A stretch of 64,000 nucleotides of DNA from Bugulina stolonifera (Eukaryota; Bryozoa; Gymnolaemata; Cheilostomatida; Bugulidae): the NCBI GenBank assembly GCA_935421135.1, contig OW285192.1, forward strand, positions 7,469,501-7,533,500. Reading direction: 5' to 3'. Position numbers and translations under genes: made by a program. The notes under the pieces are model-generated. The model ran no database searches and was not told the DNA's origin. It worked only from the letters and a program-made list of their open reading frames with translations. Every line of letters begins with the position of its first letter. Position 1 is the first letter of the stretch. Of this stretch, positions 1 to 12,300 are shown one piece after another.

Positions 1-433
1 AGCAGTGATGTCTACTAGAGCAAATAGCAGTTCACACTATTAAATTATTTATTCTATTAGCTTGTACACAATAGGATATGCTCTAAGACTAAGCTCCAAG
101 ACTATTGGCTAAAGAGGGATGGGATTTTGTTATGGTCTGGTATTGTTATCATACTTCAATTGGGCGGTTTAGTTTTTCCGGAGTTGCCTTCTCCTGACTT
201 CTGAACTTTAGAAAAAATGTTTATTCTCTTGCTCCATCTGCTCAGCTACTGCATGAACATTTATCTCTCTGTTCGTTATGATAATTGTTGAGTCTTTTAT
301 TTAAGTGTACTGCGTTGTGTATTAGACCAGAGTATAATATGGAATGAATTGTAACAATGTGGCATCATGAATAATAATAATATATATGTACAAGCTTGGC
401 TATAGCTGTTGGCTATTGGCTATGGCTATTGTC

Positions 434-552
434 AAAATGTCATCACCTAATATGGTGGTGATGACTAACAAATACAACATTTCCCCCAAATTCGTGGTTA
501 CCAATACAACATTAATGTTAGTCATCACCACCATATTAGGTGATGACATTTT
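434..552. repeat. Perfect 36-bp inverted repeat (hairpin or MITE remnant)
   Basis: Positions 434-469 and 517-552 are exact reverse complements, separated by a 47-base loop. The word AATACAACATT recurs in and beside the loop. The structure lies just upstream of the first visible exon, presumably in an intron. The open frame across it (386-736) is a by-product, apart from the true exon at 608-732. The rest of 1-607 shows nothing recognisable. Confidence 0.85.
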
Positions 553-607
553 AAATACAACAATAATTTTACACGTATACTATTTACACTGTTGTATAAT
601 TATACAG

Positions 608-3600
608 ATTGAAGTTAGAGAGGAAGGTGGCACTCCAGACATCATTGGTGCTATAAGAGCTGGAATGGTGTTTCAGCTCAAGAGATCAGTGGGTGTGTCT
701 AATATTGTAAAGAGAGAGAAATATCTATACCAGTAAGCATGTGACCTAAACTTTGTGTAATTTGGAGTTGCACTACCTCGGACTAAGAGGAGACAACTCT
801 TGACTATCTAATAACCATGATTTACTGTATGTAAAATTCTAGTTGTTCAACGGGGCGGTCCTCCTCGCAACGGTGTGTAAGTGTCACACTAGACTGTTTG
901 CAGGTAGACCTGAAGTTATAAACTGTCTTGTTACTGTAGGAGAGCATTGGGGGCATGGAAAGATGTAGAGGGTCTTGTTATACTAGGTAGTCAAACAGCT
1001 GATCGACTGCCTGTATTCAGCATGGTGTTCAGAAAAGGAAACAAGGTACTTTATCTAACTGATACATAAGTGTTACTGTACTCTAGTACTAATACAGAGT
1101 ATGCTAGTCTGCAGAGAATTATTAACGTAACAATAAAAGGCTTAATATACATGGTGGCAATAGGCCTATATTCCAGAGCGGCTGAAATGTTATGTTATTA
1201 GTGAATTGCTTGTTGAATGAGCCTACATATTTACATGTACATTGTACATGGAGCCTGTATAAAATTTTTATTGTTATTAGTGGTAAGAATTTGTCTACCT
1301 CAAATGTCGGACGATTTGGCGAAGTAATGTGCAAATGTTAAATTTCGAAGTCATATTTTTCGGCGCTGGGCCCTTGCTGTACATCACTAGAACATAGTAT
1401 ATGAAGTTGTTAGACAATGATACAAATATTTTTTCTAATCCTTAGTTTCTACACCACAACTATGCAGCTGCTCTGCTAGATGATGTATTTGGTATCCAGT
1501 CACGAGGGGGCTGTGCGTGTGCCGGACCATACGCACAGGAACTGCTCGGTATAGATGAGGAGTTGTCCACCCGGTTTGAGAATACTCTGATAGAAGATAG
1601 TAGGTTAGATAGAACTCACCTAAGGAGGACACAGGAGTTCTCAGACAAGGAAATACTAAGGTCAGTCCCTACGCAGACATCAATACGCAGATGTAGATTC
1701 TATTATTGATTGGATATCTCATGTGTAATTGGTTGACTGTCTGATTCCTCAATTCCTGGCTGCTCGGCTGACTACGTGACCGGCTAGCCGGCAGGGTGAC
1801 CTGCTAGCCGGCATGGTGACCTGCTAGCCGGCAGGGTGACCTGCTAGCCGGCAGGGTGACCTGCTGGCCGGCAAGGTGACCTGTTAGCCGGCAGGATGAT
1901 CTGCTAGCTGGCAGGGTGACCTGTTAGCCGGCAGGATGACCCGTTAGCCAGCTGGATGCCTGGCTACGAGTTCAACTGAAGTTGACTGACTAAACAACTG
2001 ATCAAACTTATGCAAACCCTGTCTGCTAGATAACACCCAAACTGCTGTAATAGAAACACTTGTGCTAACCCTTGCACGCACTGTCTATGTACTTTGTATG
2101 TACATTGTATCTACCAGAAACATTTTTTTTATGAATATTCATTAAGTAAAGAAGTAGAGGACCTGTACATGTATATCTAATCAACATATACTCCAAGTAT
2201 GATAGGCATATTCTTGTACTCACGCTGTTTTTTGTTAGACCTGGGTTCGTCAGACTTAACTTGCCCTACTTTATGAATGATGAGGAAGTGGACTTTGTAA
2301 TAGAAGCTGTTAAGATGGTGGCTCTCAATGGTTGGAAGCTCCTGCCTAAGTAAGTATTCTATAAATATCTATTTATGTCATGACTATATCTATACATCGT
2401 TAGTACGACTATCTCTTTATATCATGACTATATCTATATATCGTTAGTACGACTATCTATTTATATCATGACTATATCTATATATCGTTAGTACGACTAT
2501 CTATTTATATCATGACTATATCTATATATCGTTAGTACGACTATCTATTTATATCATGACTGTATCTATATGTCGTTAGTACGACTATCTATTTATATCA
2601 TGACTATATCTATATATCGTTAGTTACGCTATCTATTTATATCATGACTGTATCTATATATCGTTACTTACGCTATCTAGTTATATCATGACTATATCTA
2701 TATATCGCTACTTACGCTGTCTATTTATATCATGACTATATATATATATCGTTAGTACGACTATCTATTTATATCATGACTATATCTATATATAGTTAGT
2801 ACAGCTATCTATTTATATCATGACTATATTATATATATCGTTACTTACGCTGTCTAATTATATCTTGACTATCTATATATCGTTACTTACGCTGCCTATT
2901 TATATCATGACTATATCTATATATCATTAGCACTACTATCTATTTATATCATGACTATCTATATATCGTTAGTTACGCTATCTATTCATATCATGACTGT
3001 ATCTATATATCACTACTTACGCTGTCTATTTATATCATGACTATATTTATATGCCATTAGTGTGACTATCTATTTGGTTTGAGACTGTGTTTCCAAAATA
3101 ATGTAAATTCAATTCTATCCAGGGAAGCATCTCTCGCTGATGTTGTTGACCATGTCTGTAACATCACTGACTTCTTAATACTTTCTTACTTTTTGCATTG
3201 TATGCATCTATAGAACAATGCGTTTGGGCACACCAGCAAGTGTACGCATGATGTTGAAACTGTATTTGTTTTATTTTCTTAGATATTTATTCAATCCAAC
3301 AACTGGTGAATGGAAAGTCAGGCATCATGAGGTATTTGAAGACAGGAAATGGCTCGGTGCAATCTCCTATGCAGGTGGTACAATGTCATATTCCTATAGG
3401 GAACATAATGACAAGGTGGCACCTAGCTACAATGAGACTCTGGAGTTGGCTGAAGACCTCATGACGTCTGCAGCCAAGGTGAGTAACGTACATAAGTGTG
3501 TGTATAATTATATATTGTACATAAGTGTAGCTTTGGTACAGTAATTAGCACATACTTTTCCCTTTGCCATGTACTGTAAGTTGGTTCAATTACATATTTG

Positions 3601-6600
3601 TTGGAGTTGTGCCCACTTTATGTCTATGCATAGATTTTATGGTGTTTTTTAAGCTGTAAATAGTGGGCTAGTTTTGATCTTCCATTGTGTGTGATTTTAT
3701 TACAGCTCGGTTAATATTCTAAGTCGTAAAAGAGGGGACAACCCTCAGGTTCATGTGAATTGACTAAGTGTAGAGAGTCCTATTATAATTCGGTAGTATT
3801 ATCTCAGGGATCACATTTGAGTGTTTTATAGCATGTGAGGTTATGGGGTTATTGTTGTAGAAAGTGGTGGCAACTTCAGATCAGCGTATTATGTTTGCTG
3901 ACACAGACCTACTCTGGTTTCTCTTACCGAGTGAAGCAACAGAGCTCATACTAGGCACACTCAGTCTACCTCTCATTGATAAACCTGTGTTTGAACCTCC
4001 TATCTACAAGTTAGCCATCAGAGGTGATCATGTTAAACAAGTTTTTCAAAAGTCTTTGACAGTACGAAACAAAAATTTTCCAAGTAAGCAGACAATTTAT
4101 CTGGTTTTAAGTTGAAAAGCTCTGGTTGTCAGTCCATCTTATATTTTTTTAGTTGATGGATTCAAGGACAGAGCATCCCGACGCCCCTCACCCAGGATTC
4201 TTGAGTCAGAGTTACCGAAGGGTCAACCCTTCCCTTCACCCACCCCCTCCTCTATTAATTCAGTGGAGTCAGATACACGGGCTACTCCTGCTAACAAAGA
4301 CATCATTGTCCCCGTACCATCAACCTCTGCAACTTCGTCTAATGAAGAAAGTAACGGATCCTCTAAAACCACACGAGCTCCGACACCTTGGAAGAAAGTA
4401 CCTAAGCTTATTATTGGAGTACTGATTAAGGTTAGACCGATAGCTGCTCATCCAATCAGATCATTAGATACACGACTTTAGCCGCACAACTTACTATTTC
4501 ATAATCCCAAGATGTCTACTCTTATGAAAATGTGGAACTAATTTAGAGCTGTATTGTCCTTTTTGGCACACACGTCCTTTGATTTCAGTGGGAGCAAAGG
4601 ACTTTTAAAAAATTTTTAGTCACTAACTTAAGCAAGTGGGTCCGTACCTTCATTTCCGTTAATAATAGTTTCTACCTGGGTCATCATAACTCGAGTACTC
4701 GTGTATGCACATGTATAATACAGGTTGGATATATCTAATATATTATACATGTACATGTATGCAATGTACAGTGCAGTCATGATTTAAAGTATTACCACCT
4801 TCAACTCTGTAACCTTTGGGTATTAAATGGACGATTTTTTTGCTTCAGCAATATATAGGTTTTCAGCTTTACAAAAATGTCCAACGCGCTTGGTATAAAA
4901 CAATAGTATGGTATGTAAAGTCACTTGAAAATCCCCCAATGTACAGTTGAATCTTACAAAGTGCACTTTTAGCCACGATTACTCTTTTGTATTTATACAT
5001 AGGCATTGCACATTTGATAAATCTGCAAGCAGTGTATCGTCTCAGCTGTATATACATGTACATGTATGTATTCTAAGTCTGATCATTCTAATCACAGACT
5101 ATAGATGACTTCCAGATGGTGAAGGATGGCGATAAGATACTTATATGTCTATCTGGGGGAAAGGACTCGCTCTCTCTTCTTCATGCCATGAAGCAATACC
5201 AGCATGTTGCCAAGAGTAAAGTAGGTGTTTGCCAATATTTCTCTTATCCCTTATAGCTATAACCACATGTAAATCAACTTTCACGCCTTATCGCCATTCT
5301 GGGAAAATATTCAATTTTTGAGAATAGTTAGATGTGAAGAATTGCGGGCTTGCAGGCTGCTTCTGGTGGACGTTTTTGAAACAATCTAAAATTGGTCATT
5401 CGTCTAATTTAAGTACTGTCGTTATCAGAACATGTAGTGACCTGTTTTCACTTTAGATGCTGTTGATCACGTGGCATTGTAGTAGTTAGAAGATACATCA
5501 TAGTTTCACAGTATTGTGTTAAATTATCTGTGGACTAGTGGCAGGATGTCTCCAATATTTTCCCACTTTTTAGTTATACTTGACACCTTATTATTTATTT
5601 TTATCCATGTGTAGCGTTGTGTTTCAAAGCTGTTGTGATTGGTTAGAAAGGAGGTTACGTGTATAATCACATGACCTGACTCTCTTCTAACTTAACTCTG
5701 TTTATAACTACTGTGTATCTGCCCACATAGGGTGTGCATTTCTCACTTGGAGCTGTTACGGTTGATCCTGGATCTACAGCTTATGACCCTCGTCCACTTA
5801 TACCCTATCTAGCCCAGCTTGGTGTTCCATATTTCTACGAGGAACAAGGTATGTCGTTATGGTCCGATTCTCTCCATTTTTCATTCTGTAATACTACCGA
5901 TTCATACGCTACATAACTATCTATTTCCACTGATATGGATATTGTTCACAATTTCTTTGTAAGTTGCTATAGGTGTCTTCTTGACCTAAATTTCAAACCC
6001 AGGCCAATTTGCTAAAATATTTTCCGGCACACATCCGTCATAGAGTCGTGAACATACGGCCTGAGCCAAACGCAAAATCCTCATTTTCTTGTAAAGAAGT
6101 CAGGTGTGCCGATGAGCTAGGGATGGTTTTGTCCGGCTAAGCGAAATCCCAGGCCAATTGCCCTTCTGGCCTAGGTCAGACGGCCATCATGCGATTTTTA
6201 TTTGCAACCCGGGTCCGTTCAAGAGGTCGCAAAGACACCTTAAATCCCAATGTCTTTTGCAACTTTGATGCCATCTATGATTTGAACTGTTACAAGTTTG
6301 TAACTTGTGGTCTCCAATTGTGATGTAAAACTTTCGGTCTACTTCCACATCATAGTTGGCCCATATCTGGTCTGTAGCCTACAACTGTAGCAGGAGTCTT
6401 GTGAGCTAGATAGGGGCCAAAGTAGATTCATTTTACTCATAGCTAGTCATTTGCATGTAATTAGTTCAAGTACAATATGACAAGCTGTATGAATGGCCAA
6501 CTGTGAAAAGGCTTTGCTATGTAATTCGTGTTAGTGTATTTCACACATTACAGGTATAATGAAGCAAGCGACAGATTTAGATGGAGGGTGTGACTCTATA

Positions 6601-9600
6601 TGTAGTTTCTGTAGTCGTATGAAACGAGGTAGAATATACAAGTGTGCTAGAGATAATGGATATAACGTATTAGCTCTGGGGCAACATCTCGATGACCTTG
6701 CCGAAAGGTAAGCCTCTCATATACCTTCTCCATACCAAACTTTCCATGTAATGCAATAAAATAAAAATCGCTTGCTATCTTAACTTATCAGATCCTGCCC
6801 GACAATGCTCAATTGGAGAGAGGGGGGAATCATGTGATACGAAATTCTCAGGATCATTTGCCGCTCAACTCTCAGCTTTAACTCCACGTCACTCATGTGG
6901 TGGCAACAGCTACTGTTGATGTAATTATGTACTGGTGCTCGCTTGAATGAAGGCTATTATTTCTCAGTCTGGTCTAGTATAGCAAGTAGTTATCCCCCTC
7001 TTTATTGTAGCAAATAGTCATCCCCCTTGTTATTGTACCAAGTAGTTATCTCCCTTATTAGTATAGGAAGTAGTTATCCCCCTTGTTAGTATAGCAAGTA
7101 GATATCCCCCTCTTTATTATAGCAAGTAGTTATCCCCCTTGTTATTGTAGCAAGTAGTTATCTCCCTTATTAGTATAGCAAGTAGTTATCCCCCTTGTTA
7201 GTATAGCAAATAGTTATCCCCCTCATTATTATAGCAAGTAGTGATCCCCTTTGTTAGTATAACAAGTAGCTAGCCCCCTAGTTAGTATAACAAGTAGTTA
7301 GCCCTCCTGTTATTATAGCAAGTAGTTATCCCCCTTGTTAGCATAGCATGTAGTTATCCCCCTTGTTAGTATAGCATTTAACTAACCCACTTGTTAGGAT
7401 TATTAACAGATGGCTCTCAGGTGAAACACTTTATTTCAAATTTGGTCACAACCACTAAGGCACATTTTATTGTTCAATCACTCTTCCCTTGGGAGTTGTC
7501 CTAGAGAAAAATAAATCGTTGTGCATCGGGCACCGCCTAAATTACACCTAAAAATTTTAGTAAAACATCATAGCAGAATCTACCCTAAGTTTTAACTATA
7601 AAACTGGGGCAAACCAGAATTCTGTATGAAAATCTTACATTTCCTGAAAAGTCATTGCACTCAGTTCAATGCTCCTTCGCCAGGAGTTGTCACCGTGACA
7701 GGTCAATGTGACAGGCCGAAAAGGAGCATTGCTATCGGAAGTCTAATGGTTACCTGTCAGGGAGTTAAACTCTGATCACCTATGTAACAGACACAGTACA
7801 TATTACCCTAAAAGCAGAAATATTTTGCGGAAGAAAGTTTTGCGAGTTTGCTAATCCTGGAGCAATTTGCGATAGAAATATTTAGCGAGTTTGGCCTATC
7901 GCGAAATTGGTTTAAAGTCCCAAAATTGATGTTTAAGCATATTTCAGCATTAAAACCAAGCTTAGCTAAGCTCTATGTTTACACAGATTTAAACTCCACT
8001 TACATACAGTACAAAACTACAACTGACTCCTATATAGTGCAGTAAGCCCACCTTGTAAGGTCAAGTAATTACCATAGCTTGTTAAAAAATCCTCTGATTA
8101 AGCTCCTACTCCAGGCTACTTACCAATTATGTTACAGCAAATACTTGCTGCTTTGTAAAATATTCAATTATGTATCATATAGCTATATAGCTGCATGTAT
8201 GGTCTGTTTAAACCAGAAATTATTTAAATCAGTTTGAGAGCAGTATTAATAGCGATGGAAATTATTTGCGAGTTTGTCACTCGCGAAATTCGCAAAAGTT
8301 AAAACTCGCAAAATGTATCTGCTTTTAGGGTATTATACTAACTGCTTGTTGACTTTGACATTGGTGGTCAGAACAACTCCTACATGAAGTATTATTAATC
8401 AATCTTTATTGTTCTGGTGGCCATAGTGTACCTCACCAGAGTTGTATCATGATACTGGTTAGAAATCAGGGTAACACATGTGTACCCTCAGGTTAATTTC
8501 TTTTCTGATGACGGTTGCTGTCAAAAACGGCAGTCACCAACGTATAAAAACACGTCCCATTTTATAGTGAGCAAAATGAGAGTGGCCTTTGCCTTAATGA
8601 GGTAGAACTTCAATAATTTTTTATTGGCTTTAATAGCTCTACCTATTTAGGGCCTACTGATTATAGAGGTCTCTGCGACGTATGAAATCTGGTTAGCATT
8701 GAGCGAGGCTCATTGTAATAGGTGTTCTTATCAAGTAAAACCATGTTGTGTTTTATAAATCTTAAGCTTAATATTGACAAATAAAGAGTCATAGCAATGG
8801 CAACATGTGGTTACACTTCATCGATACCTAATCCCCAAAGAGTTATACCGAGTCTAAATAAGGAATATACTAGATTTACTAGTCTCTAGTCTACTAGTAA
8901 AGCTAGTTATTCCTTATCTTCACCAAATTGGTTGGAGCATGATCCCAGATGAACAGGACATTTGTTTTATATTTTAGTAATCGTTTTTATTGTTATGTGA
9001 GGCATCTCCAGAATGCGCTTTATCCAATATTTTTAAGACTATTTATGTTGAAGCCATTAGCTCATCATCACTTCTGATGACATCACTATTACTTTCAATA
9101 TAGCAGCTGGATTTGCTAAGGACTCCAAACACATTCAGGTTTATTCCTTCAAATTATTGGGAAAACAAGTTAGCCAACAATGCCATCAAAAAGTTTGCTA
9201 GTGTGCGCTTATTGCTTTACGTGTCAAAAGAAAACAGCTCAGTGTGGTACCAAGACTAAAGTAGTACCTAATGGAGTGACCATGGCTCGGGGATATTGCT
9301 CCAAATGTGACACAAAAACAAGCGTCTTCATCAGGTAGACTTAAGACTTCGTCCTCAATGTGATTCACCTTATCAACGTGTCTTCCGTGACTTTGTCCTT
9401 TCCACAACCAATTGTTAACTGTCTGGTTTAGAAGTCATAATCTATAATGCTCAAGTCTGGCTGTTTCTTATAATCACAGTTGTGACATCATGGTTAGACG
9501 ATCAAAGAGACGATCACGAAGTAGACGTACTTCTCGTTCATCCTCAGCTCGTCGATCATATAGGCGGCGACAGCAAAAGAAGAAAACTAGAAAATCATCC

Positions 9601-11400
9601 ACCTCACGTCGAAAAGGGTCTCGCAGGCGTAGGCCATCTCGAAGGACAAAATCAGCATCACCTAAAAGAAACGTATCTAAGAGGAATCGCCGCTGGCGAG
9701 CTAATAGGGCATGTTGAGCTATTCCGAGCCAAAGACATCATAATGTTTTATGTTCTATTGCTATCTTTGTAGTCAAGTGTATCATAGTTAAAATAAAATC
9801 ATTAGTCGGAATATTCACCTCAACCTTGTATCAAATATACTAGATGCAGCCAAACCCATTTGAGTTACATTAGGAGATGAAAGTAAAACTTTGTTCCACT
9901 TATTTGTTTTTGGCAAGGTACATCGAGTCATATCTACAGTCATATACCATCGGTATCATCGCTATTTGTTTTCCTAAATATGATTGATTGATGGTAGTTA
10001 TTGTTTGCCCATTTAACAAACTCATATTTAGTTAAGCTGCAAAATAGATGCAATGGACGAGTTCATCATTGGAATGCCTGCAAGGGGAGATGTATCCCAT
10101 CCCTCTTTTCTTATAATCAAGACTTATTATCCCTATTGCAAGAAATGTTTGAGGCTATATAAAATATGACTACCAAGTTGGACCAAACTATTTTTCACTA
10201 ATAAAGCTGTAAAACTAAATTAAAATATGCATGAGTACGAAGTTGACTTTGTTGCCATCTTGCCACATTACTAGCAAATGTGCAACCTTTAGCTCTCAAG
10301 CGGCCCTGTAACCAACCACAACTACATGTGCAGTATATTACTGTATTTTACAGTTTGTCTTCATGGAAAGATTGGGAAGGGAATCATTTCAAACAAACAT
10401 GGGCGTTGGTACTCATGCCTGCCTTAGATAATTTATGACTTTGTATAGCAAAATGGTTGACTGTACACAATCGTGCACGTGTGCATTATGGGTATGTCAA
10501 TACTCATGTAGGCAATGTTCAACCCTGGTGTTAAACTACTTTTCTGCCCAATTTGTTGCAGCTTTCTGATGTCAGTATTCCATAATGGACTTCTAAGAAC
10601 GATGAAAGCTCATTATACTGTGGCAGAAGGTGATCTTCGAGTTATTCGACCACTTGTGTATCTTAGAGAGAAGGTGCTACGGGACTTTGCTGAATCACGA
10701 AAGCTGCCAATTATTCCAGAGAATTGTCCCGCATGTTTTGAGCAACCCAAGGTGAATAATGATTTAATGGCTAGCCTTGTTTAAAATCTGTATGAATGAG
10801 GCGTGCCCGCTATATATATCAGACCATGACAGGCTATTGAATGTTTCAAATAGGTTATTCCTGGTACACCACCACTGGTCCTTTTGTTTTTGCATTCACT
10901 AAATTATTTTGAGGCCCCTTGTGTGAACGCTTGGTGTTTTGGTCAGAAGTCTATGAACAATAGTCAAAAACGGGAAATAGTTAAGGCTATTTTGTGTCTC
11001 TTTGAAAGATATTGTGATGAGTATTAACAGGTAATGGAATTCTACCTTTAGCTATTTTCTCTAACAACCGATGAAATGAGAAGCTCATCTTAATTCGATA
11101 ATGCAGACTGACACGGCGTATGTAATCATCTATGGTATGTGATTGATATGCTAAAAACTCTTTATGCTGTCTAATAACATTTGTATATTGCTTCAGGAAC
11201 GTCATAGGATCAAGCAGCTACTAGCTAGCCAGGAGATTATGTTCCCTGATCTGTTCAAGAGTCTATTATCTAGTCTAAGACCTTTAATGGCCCTCAATTC
11301 GAGTGAGAAGACACTGTTTGCCGAAGTAATGAAATCTCCATTTGTCAGCCAAATTGTAGAGAACGAGCATATTAATGGCAACATTGAAAATAGTCTATAA
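608..11400 (+). CDS. Cysteine desulfurase-like / TtcA-like fusion protein (5' partial, 12 exons)
   Basis: Exons: 608-732, 940-1045, 1446-1660, 2239-2349, 3283-3478, 3861-4083, 4153-4430, 5098-5220, 5731-5848, 6554-6707, 10562-10751, 11197-11400. All junctions keep frame, giving 680 residues; the start and the PLP-lysine region lie upstream of the window. Residues 1-230 resemble the C-terminal part of class V aminotransferases/cysteine desulfurases: [16 protein letters not shown], then [14 protein letters not shown] and the Cys-bearing loop [11 protein letters not shown] (about 96-106). A low-complexity Ser/Pro linker follows (about 330-400). Residues 419-680 are TtcA-like: PP-loop SGGKDS (437-442), CSFC (515-518), [16 protein letters not shown] and NCPACF (605-608), matching the cysteines that hold the Fe-S cluster in bacterial TtcA. 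Inference: the first half supplies sulfur and the second thiolates tRNA cytidine. An AATAAA lies at 11669. Introns 4431-5097, 5221-5730 and 5849-6553 show no other gene. Confidence 0.85.
1777..1958. repeat. 20-bp minisatellite, about 9 copies
   Basis: Tandem copies of a GC-rich unit close to CTGCTAGCCGGCAGGGTGAC, with point differences, inside intron 1661-2238 of the desulfurase-TtcA gene. It stands out against the AT-rich surroundings. No coding sense is apparent. Confidence 0.9.
2362..3078. repeat. 44-bp minisatellite, about 16 copies
   Basis: An AT-rich unit built around ATCATGACTATATCTATATA and TCGTTAGTACGACTATC is repeated head to tail. Later copies diverge and some lose a few bases. 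It fills most of intron 2350-3282 of the desulfurase-TtcA gene, starting about a dozen bases after the 5' splice site. Confidence 0.92.
6973..7380. repeat. 28-bp minisatellite, about 14 copies
   Basis: Tandem copies of AGCAAGTAGTTATCCCCCTT followed by GTTAGTAT, with substitutions such as TTATTGTA for the last part. It lies in the large intron of the desulfurase-TtcA gene, 2.1 kb upstream of the nested protamine-like gene. Confidence 0.9.
7801..8335. mobile_element. MITE-like element with 18-bp terminal inverted repeats
   Basis: The left end TATTACCCTAAAAGCAGA (7801-7818) is matched in reverse complement at 8318-8335 with one mismatch; the inner 15 bases, which start with TA, match perfectly. 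The ends are consistent with a TA target-site duplication. The interior carries repeated GCGAGTTT/GCGAAATT words on both sides and no transposase. The open frame at 7848-8045 is interior sequence without recognised similarity. The class is inferred from structure only. Confidence 0.65.
8858..8917. repeat. Imperfect hairpin
   Basis: Two arms of about 25 bases (starting ATAAGGAATA and ending TATTCCTTAT) pair around a short loop of CTAGT words. It lies in the large intron of the desulfurase-TtcA gene. No function can be assigned. Confidence 0.55.
9490..9717 (+). CDS. Protamine-like / sperm nuclear basic protein, nested in an intron
   Basis: A single-exon frame of 75 residues. By count it has 28 Arg, 9 Lys and about 16 Ser, so about half the protein is basic and there is almost no hydrophobic core. 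It contains RRRR, SRSRR and KSASPKR, the last resembling the SPKK-type minor-groove motifs of histone H1 and protamine-like proteins, and it ends in Cys. Such composition is typical of small proteins that compact sperm chromatin; a short SR-domain fragment is the main alternative. The start has ATCATGG context, and the sequence just upstream (ATAATCACAG) could be a 3' splice site of a 5'UTR exon. An AATAAA at 9792-9797 lies only 75 bases after the stop, supporting an independent transcript. It lies on the same strand as its host intron. Confidence 0.7.
   Translation: MVRRSKRRSRSRRTSRSSSARRSYRRRQQKKKTRKSSTSRRKGSRRRRPSRRTKSASPKRNVSKRNRRWRANRAC
9792..9797 (+). terminator. Polyadenylation signal of the nested protamine-like gene
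   Basis: A canonical AATAAA 75 bases after the stop codon at 9717, inside the host intron. If used constitutively it would also truncate the host transcript, so its use is presumably cell-type restricted (inference). Confidence 0.55.
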
Positions 11401-11668
11401 TAGCCGTAGATGGAGAACATTGATACCTTTGTCATGTCTGAACTGTGATGGATTGTCAACTAGATTTTCACACTTCCATTGTATAAATATGTGACCTAGT
11501 GTCTTATAAGTGTAGTAATACGTTTTTGAAATTTAATGCAAGGGGAATAATTTTGAGTAATAGATATCCAGCTTTTTATGCTTTTGAACCCGATAATGGT
11601 AATCAAATACAGTTGGCAAATAAGCTACCAGTCACTTTATTTATAATTTCTAAGGTCCTTGCTTCAAC

Positions 11669-11674
11669 AATAAA
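11669..11674 (+). terminator. Candidate polyadenylation signal of the desulfurase-TtcA gene
   Basis: The first clear AATAAA after the stop at 11400, giving a 3'UTR of about 270-290 bases. Confidence 0.55.
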
Positions 11675-12130
11675 ATTATGTAACGTGATTGGTTAAAAAG
11701 GAGCAGCTCGTATCACATTAATATAGTGTGTCAATTCATACTCTTCATCTATAAGATGTTGCACAGGTTTAAAATTTACAGCTGTTCATACATATAGATA
11801 TAAATAATCCATGGAAAATTAGAATCTGATAGTTCCAAATGAAACAGAAAAAGTATAGTAAAATTTCATAACATATATTAATGTCCACTAAACATTTTGC
11901 ACTACATAGTATTAGCATAAAATCAAATATAATATTAAAAGGAAAATCTATCTAATTATCAATATTGAATAAACAACTAAATTGAATATATATTCAGCTT
12001 ATATAAAATGGTGATTTGCTAAAAGCCAAAACAAAGTGGAATGATTTTATTAAAATCTAGTTTCCTTGGAATGGTGTATCATGGGATAAAAGCAATATTA
12101 TCGACATTAAAGCAATATGTCTGATAGTAC

Positions 12131-12136
12131 TTTATT
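12131..12136 (-). terminator. Candidate polyadenylation signal of the IgGFc-domain gene
   Basis: TTTATT on the plus strand reads AATAAA on the minus strand, 165 bases downstream of the TAA stop at 12301-12303. Confidence 0.5.
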
Positions 12137-12300
12137 TATAACAATCACATGTACATGGATATATTTATGCATCTTGAAGTACACAAATGTAACATCTACG
12201 CATTATTTTCAATTTTCTAGATCCTCCCAGCTTGCAATAAGTTGATTTACACAATGATACTCTATTGAATGAGTTCAACATGAGTATTCATTCTCACAAA

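Larger units (their letters stand above)
6708..10561 (+). other. 3.85-kb host intron of the desulfurase-TtcA gene
   Basis: The intron between the CxxC exon (6554-6707) and the exon at 10562-10751, with donor GTAAGC and acceptor TTGCAG. It carries a 28-bp minisatellite, a MITE-like element (7801-8335), a hairpin (8858-8917) and the complete protamine-like gene (9490-9717). Nothing else was recognised. Confidence 0.85.
11401..12300. other. Convergent intergenic region / 3'UTRs
   Basis: The space between the 3' ends of the desulfurase-TtcA gene (plus) and the IgGFc-domain gene (minus). It holds the two polyadenylation signals and AT-rich sequence; no further gene was seen. The open frame 11499-11696 is 3'UTR sequence. 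Confidence 0.6.

Noticed and set aside
5970..6243. A possible MITE with AGGTGTCTT ends
   Set aside because: The inverted ends are short and mismatched, and no target duplication was found.
9482..9772. 96-residue frame overlapping the protamine-like gene
   Set aside because: It is a shifted reading of the same Arg/Ser-rich DNA and lacks any family resemblance.
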